From Bryoerythrophyllum caledonicum (taxonomy: Eukaryota > Streptophyta > Bryopsida > Pottiales > Pottiaceae), in NCBI GenBank assembly GCA_963971425.1, contig OZ020524.1, positions 6,620,417 to 6,684,416 on the forward strand: a stretch of DNA of 64,000 bases. Direction: 5' to 3'. The translations under genes were made by a program, and so were the position numbers. This document shows, piece after piece, positions 56,100 to 64,000 of the stretch (positions are counted from its first letter, which is position 1; every line of letters begins with the position of its first letter). Below the pieces are notes generated by a model that worked only from the letters and a program-made list of their open reading frames with translations, did no database searches and was not told the DNA's origin.

Positions 56100-57858
56100 T
56101 GTCCTGATGGAAATTCTTCCATCATGTAGATATTAATCATAGTGTGGATATGTTTTGATTACAGCTAGCGGTTAGATGAGGTAAAAATGTTTGGTCGTGG
56201 TGAGAACCACGGTTTGAGGATTTGGGCAAGTGTTAGCATGTAGGTGCTGCACCGTTCTTTTCACTGCTCAGGGGGGTAGGTAGCGGGTTGACTGGTATTT
56301 TTCCTTCCTCACTAGCGAGCCAAGCCGTGGGCCGTCCAACCACTCGACGGACTCGATCGGGTTCGAACCCGGACCGGCGGCGGCCACTGACCACGACATT
56401 TCCAGCCAACCAGGTCCACGACTTGGCGATCAGGTTGTGCGAATCAACACCTTTATACGTCCGTACTATCAGCTATCTTACGATAAGTTTCTTTTTATTT
56501 AGTTATTTTTTTAATTTTAATTATCTTGTTGGTTGGAAGGTCTAAGTTTTTTGTCTTCCAATAAATAAATGACTAGAGAATTTTCTGTGGTTGAAAGTGG
56601 AAAGGATAAGAAAGTAATGAAGTACCTTGTGGGGTACTTTGGGTAGGGTGATATGGGCTGGAGTGCCCATGTCCACTTAAGGTGGAAAAGTTGGAAAAAG
56701 AGATTCTTTAGTGAGTGAGTGAGTGTGTGTGTGTGTGCGGGTGAGAGAGCAAGGGTTTGGAACAGAACTTTGACTGTATGTAGCTCAGCGAATTTTGTTC
56801 GCATGGAATTGAAAATTTGAGGGTTTGTTCTTTGTCTTTAGAGATTTCTATACTCGTTTCAAAAATTGAATTTGGAGTTTTGTAGCAAAAGTTATGAAGG
56901 TTTGTTTTTCTGTGAAAACCCGAGGCCATCCATTGAGAGACAGAGGTTTGACAAGCTATAACTGTTGCTGTAGTTCTTATTTTTCTTTGAGATTTGGAGG
57001 GTATATGCGTCTCTATCTTAGATTTTTAGAAAAATATTACAATTGAAATTCGGAGTTGTGAGCAAGAAGTTATAGAGATCTGAATGAATAGGGGTAGGCA
57101 GAACTTTGATTGTCCATAACTTTCGGACAGTAGTTTAGATTGACTTGAAATTTAGAGGAGTGTTAGTTGTCTGAATTATCTTTCGAGAGAGCTATTACAC
57201 TTAGTATTTAAAGTTTTGAGTCATCTGTGTCACTTGTTTGAAGGTTACAGCCTTGGTGAAACTTTTCCATTGTGTTTTTGAACACTTCTTTTGAGTTTCT
57301 TAGTGTTTTTGAACACTTGAAGACTTTGGAATTGAAGGATGGAGGAATTGAAGACTTGAGGCTTGACTTGAAGAGAAGAGAAGATGGAGACAAGTGTGTT
57401 GTGGCTTGTGGTCGGATTTCTTTTTTTGTGATTCCAAGCCAGCTTTGGAGGCTAGTTGTATTTCAATTCTGTTCTTGTAAACTTTGTTGCGGCGAAGTGG
57501 GGTTAATTGCCCACACGGTCGTGTTTATGTCGTTCCCACCGGTGAGGCACGTTTGCTGGTCACCGTGGGTTTGAATTTTAGGAGCCAATCTTTCGGACGG
57601 TTTCAGCTTGTGGTCTGGCCGTCCCGTTTTACCCGTCTGAGGCCGTGGTTTCTTATCATCCACCTTTACCCTTAACCCTTTTAGAGCCACCACAGGATAG
57701 GCCAACGGGGAGGAGTTTGAAGACTGAAGACTGAAGACTGAAGACTAGAGACTGAAGACCTGAAGATTTGAAGATACGATTGGATTCCCGAGCAAACAAT
57801 CTCCAGTCGCAGCCAGATTCCCTGCGAATTCTCAAGGCGCTCCCCTCTCTACACGACA
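56100..57858 (-). mobile_element. Solo-LTR-like element, copy 2, inserted in the copia element at CACGTG
   Basis: Reverse-complement relative of 35804-37508 with matching ends (TG...CA) and ACGT at both flanks (56096-56099 and 57859-57862) within CACGT ... ACGTG. Size 1759 bp. It lies between the end of pol and the polypurine tract and reads in the same direction as the copia element. The shared middle includes the B-box-like GGGTTCGAACCC (56359-56370) and a TG repeat near 56725. It has no ORF that looks coding; similar frames in both copies follow from nucleotide similarity. Confidence 0.75.
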
Positions 57859-58351
57859 ACGTGAAGAGCGCGATGTCGCAAGAGCGGTTAATGTCGTCAG
57901 AGGCGATGCTTGCGTTACAAGAGTATGTGGAGAGACTGAGTGTGGTAAGAAAGGCGACTCCTGATTGTTGGCAGTGGTGTAATTGAAGCCTTGACATTGG
58001 AGTTGTGTTGATGTGAGCAGGGGAAGATCTTGCTGATGATGTTGTGGTTGCTGCTCGTGGTTGCGCGCCGGATTGTTGATGGAGTCTGGAAGTGGTGCCA
58101 CAGCTGGGTGGTGTTGGCGCTGTGTGGAGCAGCGATGAATGGTGACGAGCTTGTACCCGGGAGGTCAGTTAGGGTTCCTCCGCAGACGGGGTTAGAAGAC
58201 AGTGAAGAGGAGTTATGGGTTCAGTATTTTAGCAACCCTAGTGAGTGGTGGGATAATAGGTCGTCGAAGTTGAATCCTAAAGGTCCAGATTTCAGACATA
58301 AGAAAACTAGGAAGGCATTGTGGAGCAGCGGTTGGAAAACCCCAGAGTGGG

Positions 58352-61300
58352 TTAAAGTGCGTCTACAAGCTGAGGAGATAGAACACCTGCACTAAGGCGA
58401 TTCAAGGCAAATTTTGGGTAGGGTAGAGGTTTGGTCAGAAAGTCCGCGTGTTGATGCTCAGTAGGTGTGTATGTTACCTGAATATCGCCATTTTGTGCGG
58501 CATCTCTAATGAAATGCGCTTGTATGTCAATATGTTTTGTGCGGGAGTGAAGGACTGGGTTTTGAACTAACTTGATGCATGACTGATTGTCACTCTGTAG
58601 CTGTGTTAGTTCGGTGGTGTTGATGTCTAGCTCGTTAAGAAGTCTTCTGAAGTATAAAATGTCTTTTGCTGTGTCAGTTAATACTCTGTATTCTGCTTCA
58701 GTAGACGATAAAGAAACAATGGGCTGCAGTTTGCTAGTCCAGAATATGCTAGATTGACCAACTTTGTGTAAAATGCCTGAAACAGAACGTCTTGTGTCCA
58801 TATTCCTCCCCCAGTCTGCATCAGCATATGTTTGAAGCTTGTTGTCATTGTTGGTAGGGAGGAAGAGGCCGTAATCTATGGTGCCTTGCAAATACCGGAG
58901 GATCTTCTTGGCGGCACTATGGTGGGCTGTTTCAGGGGCGTCCATGTATTTTGCAACGCAGCTAACAGCGTACGAAATGTCAGGCCGGGTGTTGGTGAGA
59001 GAGATGAGACTCCCTACAAGTGATCTGTAAGGCAGGGGATCAATGCTTGGAGTGCCCATGCTTCGGTGGAGTGATATAGTCGGGTCCATAGGTAGTCGGC
59101 ATGGGTTGCAGTTGTGAAGATCAAATTTATGCAGTAATTTGCGAATATATTCCGTTTGAGTTATAAGAATACCACTGCGATATCTTCGAATTTCAGCGCC
59201 AAGGTATAGTTTTGCTGCACCTAGATCCGTCATATCAAAAGCTTGTTTGAGAGCTGCCTTAAGTTGTTTGATGCGTTCTTTGTCATCGCCGGTGAGGAGA
59301 AGATCATCTACATACAGAAGGATGATAATCTTTTTGCCATTTCGTGTTCCAAAGTAGAGATTCGGATCAAACTTACTTCGTCTGAGGCCTTGTGATCGCA
59401 ACCAAGAATCGATGCATTCATACCAGGCCTTTGGGGCTTGCTTAGGACTATAGAGAGCGCGTTTGATTTGACATACTTTGGTGGGATCTCCAGCGCTAGG
59501 GAATCCATCTGGAATTTCCATGATAACGTCTTCTTGTAGATTTCCGTTGAGAAAGGCAGTGATGACGTCAAGCTGGTGTAGCGGCCAACTATTTTTGGCT
59601 GCTAGTGCCATGACAGTGCGGATGGTGGACCAACGCACAACTGGTGCAAAAATATCCTGATAGTCAACACCTTCTTGTTGTTAAAAACCTCTAGCAACAA
59701 TACGGGCTTTCAACTTCTGTGAGTCTCCATGGCGTTTAACTTTGAAAATCCATTTAGCAGTGATTGGCTTCTTGTGTGTAGGTCTGTCAATGATTTCCCA
59801 GGTCTGATTTTTGAGAATAGAGTCCACCTCACTTTGAATTGCATGCCGCCACCCTGTATGTTGTATAGCTTCGTGATAATTGGCAGGTTCATGTTCTACA
59901 GCTTCAGAGACAAGAGTCCAGTGATCTTTGAGGCGAGATGATGGTTGTCGAGAGCGACAGGGGTAGCGCGGAGCATCATTGTTGTTGCGAGCGGCGCATG
60001 CAGGTGATATTGATGGTTCGGCGTCGGGTGGGGGGAAAGATCGGTTGTCGGCGTTTGTCGGAGAAAGCTCGCGACTTTCTGCGTCTGGTGTGGCGGCAGT
60101 CGGCGGCTGCATGGGGTTGAGTGGCCGGGCCGCGGGAGTTGGCGTTTGCATGGGCTGAAGTTCCCGCGCTGCAGTAGGCAGCGTCTCCATGGTGATGTCG
60201 GGTCGACGTGGAAGTCCTGAAGGCGGACCAGTGTTCGTGCCAGCTGGACATGCAAGGTTGGCGGTTGTTCTTGGTCGGTCCAGGATGAGAGGTTGTGGCT
60301 GGTGTACGTTGGTGGTGGTCATCATGGGAGCCGTTGATGAATCAGTGTCTTCAGCTGGGGCGAGTACGGAGGCAGCAGTTGGTTGAGGCGAGTGGAGGCT
60401 ACGGAGGTCGAATGATGATGGCTGGTCGTTTAAAAAATTGTAACCGACCTGGTCCTCGTTAAACACCACGTCTCTGCTAATGATAATGCGGCGCTGGCTT
60501 GGATCATAGACTCTATAGGCCTTGGATTCTCCATCATATCCCATAAATATGCTCTTTCTTGATTTACTCTCGAGTTTTTTTCTGTCAGTGTCTGATACAT
60601 GTACATGTGCGATGCAACCGAAAATTTTTAAATGATCAAGTGAGATGGATTTACCTGAATATTTTGCTTCGGGCGGTGCTCCAGAATTTGCACGAGTTGG
60701 ACTATGATTGATGAGGAAATTTGCCATATTGACAGCTTCCGTCCATAAGAAAGATGGCAGCTTACAATCATAGGCGATGCTTCTTGCTCTTTCCATCAAT
60801 GTGCGATTGCGCCGTTCTGATATGCCATTCTGCTGTGGTGTTTTGGCCTGAGTTAACGCGCGGTGTATTCCAACTTGTGAGCAATAATCACGAAATAAGT
60901 CTGACAAATACTCTCCTCCTCTGTCAGTTCGGAGTATCTTGATTGCATTTCCTGTCTCTGCAGCCAGCTTGGCTTTGAAGGCTCTAAATCTGTCAAAGGT
61001 TTGGCCTTTGTTTTGCATGAAGTAAACCCAGCTTTTTCGCGAAAAATCGTCTGTAAATACAAGTACATATCGCGACTCTCCCAGAGACTGACGGTGCATT
61101 GGACCTATGACATCAGAGTGCACATATTCGCCTGGATTAGATGCTCGAGTTTCAGATTTGCGAGGAAAACGTTCTCTGTGTTGACATCCGGCAAGACAAC
61201 ATTCACACACTCTACTCTTGATGTTGATGTTGGGAAGACCTTGTACAAGATCTGACTTGGATAAGTGGCTCAAATTTGGGTAACTTAAGTGACCCATGCG

Positions 61301-62716
61301 ACGATGCCAGAGAAGTGCGTCATCACTAATTTCAGCTGATAGTGCTTCAGGTGAGTCATGGAAAGAATATAAGCCATTTGTCTTGTTTCTAAAACCAGTT
61401 GCAACTATTTTTTCGCCATCAAGAATCCAACATTGAGTTGAGGAAAACATGACAGTGAAGCCTGTATCTGTGACTGATCCAACTGAGACAAGGTTTTTTG
61501 TCATACTAGGTACATAGCAAACATTCTCAAGCTTTATTTCACCTGCACATGTGCGAAGAGTTGAACTTCCAGTGCCTTTCACAGCATGCGACTCACCTCC
61601 TCCTGTTTTAACACTATGAGTTGCTCCAGATGAACTTGGCTGGTTATCTAGCTTGTTGGGATCTGAGGCTATGTGTGATGTCGCACCACTATCCATGTAC
61701 CATGGGTTACTTCCCTCATAGTATTGCTGATTATAGTAAGGGTCATACTGTGACTCATAGTAGTATTGATCAAGTACTTCAGCTGAATAAGCAAAATCTG
61801 TACCTTCTACAGGTGAGGCGAAACAGTCCCGTGCAATATGTCCAGGTTTGGAACAGTTGTAGCAAATTATTGGATTGCGTGGAGGCCTCTGAGATGTGTA
61901 GCCGGTCGGTCGAGTAGGTGCTGACTGCGGCGATCGAGCTACAGTGCCGGTGAAGCTTCCACGGTGATAGGGCCATGGTAGTGCTAAACCTCTGCCACTG
62001 GGAAAACTCCGCCCTAGCGATCCCCTGGACCACCTTCCCCTTCCTCGCCCACGCTGTGTGAACGAGGCCTGTCGATGAAAACTGGCAGCTAAAGTGTCTT
62101 CTTCTCCGAGCATCTGGTTGCGATGCTGGCGGCGGTGATGTTCCGCCAGTAAATGTGAACATAATTTTTCGAAACTCATCTCCTCATTCAGGTGGGTGAG
62201 AGTTTGAATGGTACCTTCATATGATCGTGGCAGACTGTTGAGCACAATCTGATTGAGGTTACGGTCTTCAACTCTTTCTCCCATGCTGCTCAACCGATTC
62301 CTCAGTTCTCGTGCTTTCTTGATGTGTTCCTCTACTGAACCTCCTTCATGCATCTTGAGAGTTTGGAGTTGTGCCATCAGGGTGAGAATTTGCGATTGTC
62401 CTCCTGACGAGAACTGCTCTATCAACGCTTTCCAGGCCTGCGCAGGGTCGGTGAAACTGGCAACTGAGTCAACTAAGTCATCAGCCACAGATAAGAGAAT
62501 TAACCTGCAGGCTATTGCCTTTTTCTTCCTCCATGCAGCTTCGGTGAACTGCTCTCCTTCAAAGGTGGCTGGAAATGCGATGGGTGTGTGCTCCGCTTCG
62601 GTGATATTCCAGTGTCCTTCCGCACGCAAAATCGCGCGCATCTTCAGGCTCCAAACGTAAAAGTTTTCCATCCCCTTCAGTTTGTCGCCTTCTTTCACCA
62701 TGTTTGTGTCCGTCAT
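58352..62716 (-). pseudogene. Copia gag-pol polyprotein with one in-frame stop
   Basis: One frame of about 1454 codons from ATG at 62716, interrupted only by TAA at 59681-59683. Order of domains: gag (UBN2-like, residues 1-250), zinc knuckle CYNCSKPGHIARDC (about 285-298), protease active site WYMDSGATSH (about 340), pre-integrase zinc region HRRMGHL ... CECCLAGCQHRERF, integrase (VHSDVIGPM, FTDDFSRKSWVYF, TPQQNGISERRNRTL), reverse transcriptase (WIFKVKRHGDSQKLKARIVARGF, then after the stop QQEGVDYQDIFAPVVRWSTI, and YVDDLLLTG), and RNase H (TEAEYR, TKHIDIQAHFIRD). The stop replaces the residue before QQEG in the reverse transcriptase. Otherwise the frame is intact, which together with the low LTR divergence points to a fairly young insertion. 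Confidence 0.95.
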
Positions 62717-63027
62717 GTTGAAGGCTTATGTTCGTCAGTGCTAAGCGGCGCTTTCCGAGTTATCAAAGCTATCCGAGATACAGGAGCTTGGCTGCACTGA
62801 TCACTAGGGACTGTTGACAACAACTCTATTTTGAACTAACTCAATGTTTTAACAGTCCCTCTCTCGGACCTTCTTCCTCGCGATTCCCTCTCTCGGACCT
62901 TCTTACATATCTCCTCCTCTGAGCTTCTCTGAGCTTACTCTCATCCTCTTCTCGGCTCTATCTCTCTCTCTTCTTCACATCATTCTTTCTCTCATACGTG
63001 TCTCTACTTCTAATCTAACTTAAGAAC

Positions 63028-63039
63028 GCTCTGATACCA
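63028..63039 (-). promoter_or_regulatory. Primer-binding site (initiator tRNA-Met) of the copia element
   Basis: On the minus strand TGGTATCAGAGC follows the 5' LTR immediately. It is the usual copia primer-binding sequence complementary to the 3' end of initiator tRNA-Met. Confidence 0.93.
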
Positions 63040-63226
63040 TGTTGAAACCATGAGACTAAACAGACCTGCAGTATGGTGAGTGAACAGTGTCTTTACTGTA
63101 ATGATCCGAAGGTTATATACACAGGATTCATCAGAGGATGAATGATAAATGGATGATGAATGAATGAGACTAACTAAGCTAACTAGAACAGAGATAGAAG
63201 AGGCTGAGGGTGGAATAACGTCAACA
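63040..63226 (-). repeat. Copia 5' LTR (187 bp)
   Basis: Upstream LTR of the minus-strand element, with TG...CA ends, carrying the promoter by analogy with the family. It is followed inside by the primer-binding site and outside by the TTCTT duplication. Confidence 0.95.
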
Positions 63227-63800
63227 TTCTTGCCACAACCTATACTAATTTATATCAAACACGAAGGAATGTACACAAAATATGGGTCTCTGAGACCTCC
63301 GCGTTTCTAGGTGAGGGGAGCTCCGGAAGTTAGTCTGTAGAGTATGCACTAAGATCTTCAAGTGCCGCTGGAGCTTGAAAGAGCGTCCTGCTTAGTATAT
63401 ACTCTTCTGTGATATGTGTTCTAGGGTACTGATTAGTGTTCGAGAGGACACAAACAAGTCAGATTTGAACCTTGAAGGTGCAATTTGGTGCAAAGAGAGT
63501 AGATCTAGTAAGGTAATCTGAGAGTTGGGAACCTTGTCTTGTTGGAAAACTAGATCTACACTCACTAAGCCAAACCCCACCATTCTAGTTGAGATCTACT
63601 TGAGAGGGTTGTGTACATAGCACCGTAGTCACAAAACTCCGGAAGCGACCCAAACCTAGAAACGTCTTATCAACGGAATGGAGAATTTGAGTGAGCCATT
63701 AGAATGCCACTTTAGAAATAGTACAGTACTAAATCTAGCAAACATATCGTACCATACACCACACCGAGACATACAGAGAAGCAAAGACGCAACTTTAGAC

Positions 63801-64000
63801 AGGGTTGTTCGGCCGTCCGTCCGTCTGGTAGTGTCTGTCCGTCCGGATGTCCGTCCGAATGTCCGTCCGATAGAGGCTGCTGTCCGTCTGATAAGGGTCA
63901 ATCCTAGTTTGACCATGACTCGAGGTAAATCAATTTACCCACTGCCACGAAGGCGACTACGTGGCTCGCACGTCGTCAACAGGGTCGCGCGCGTGCGGAC
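63801..64000. repeat. GTCCGTCCG-type simple repeat and window end
   Basis: After homology to copy A ends, GTCCGTCCGTCTG, GTCCGTCCGGATGTCC and related words recur between about 63815 and 63890. The remaining bases to 64000 show nothing I can name. Confidence 0.6.

Larger units (their letters stand above)
55872..63226 (-). mobile_element. Ty1/copia LTR retrotransposon with complete structure
   Basis: 7355 bp flanked by the 5-bp duplication TTCTT (55867-55871 and 63227-63231). The two 187-bp LTRs both start TGTTG and end CAACA. A primer-binding site complementary to initiator tRNA-Met and a polypurine tract lie at the expected places. The gag-pol gene is on the minus strand. A 1.76-kb solo-LTR-like element sits between pol and the 3' LTR, so the copia element alone is about 5.6 kb. 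The paralogous empty site is at 22709-22713. The LTRs differ at six of 187 positions, all transitions. Confidence 0.96.
51700..63800 (+). repeat. Block R2, copy C, split by a copia element
   Basis: Runs from about 51700 to 55871 and resumes at 63227 to 63800, the interruption being the copia element. Over its whole length it matches copy A (18546-23282) with scattered substitutions; both share the same truncated second family member, which makes A and C closer to each other than to B. Homology ends after GCAACTTTAGAC at 63800. Confidence 0.88.

Overview
The window looks like nuclear DNA of a land plant. The only clear host gene, on the minus strand at the left edge, is a spliced homologue of the plant PATROL1 / UNC-13-homolog family (DUF810/MUN), with GT-AG introns whose phases fit. 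A piggyBac-type transposase relic and a large A-rich LINE point, by inference only, to a non-flowering plant (bryophyte, lycophyte or fern). The rest is repeat-rich accessory DNA built from duplication and nested insertion.

Layout: (1) 1-4950, PATROL1-like gene, 3' end outside the window. (2) Three copies of a composite unit made of a block R1 and a block R2. Copy A is R1 at about 5936-7752 and R2 at about 18546-23282. Copy B is R1 at about 42778-45310 and R2 at about 45331-49110. Copy C is R1 at about 49566-51690 and R2 at about 51700-63800. Copy A is split by a 10.8-kb TTAA-flanked segment (7757-18541) carrying a decayed piggyBac transposase. Copy C is split by a Ty1/copia element (55872-63226) with 187-bp LTRs and a TTCTT target duplication; copy A keeps the empty site. 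(3) Between copies A and B lies a decayed LINE (ORFs about 26467-42525) that was hit by at least three other elements: an unclassified 4.8-kb element (about 29481-34254), a 1.7-kb TG...CA solo-LTR-like element (35804-37508) and a 233-bp TA-flanked MITE (38641-38873). Removing the last two restores the LINE reading frame exactly.

Each R2 block carries an intact 194-codon ORF for a small protein with about three hydrophobic segments (19198-19782, 45762-46346, 52345-52929). Its ends are identical between copies, but two internal stretches differ heavily and almost only at non-silent positions: between copies A and B, 32 codons differ, all non-synonymous, with no purely silent change. This is the most unusual signal here and may be a diversifying gene family carried by a mobile or duplicating unit. 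A second, degenerate member lies downstream in each unit, full length only in copy B (47881-48647), followed by a captured piece of a DEDDh exonuclease gene (48830-49110).

Paired filled and empty sites among the three copies date many events relative to one another: a Harbinger-like MITE (44895-45246), a CTACAA-ended MITE (47893-48052), the copia element and a small inversion (47368-47800) all came after the unit was copied. No rRNA, tRNA or CRISPR feature was recognised.
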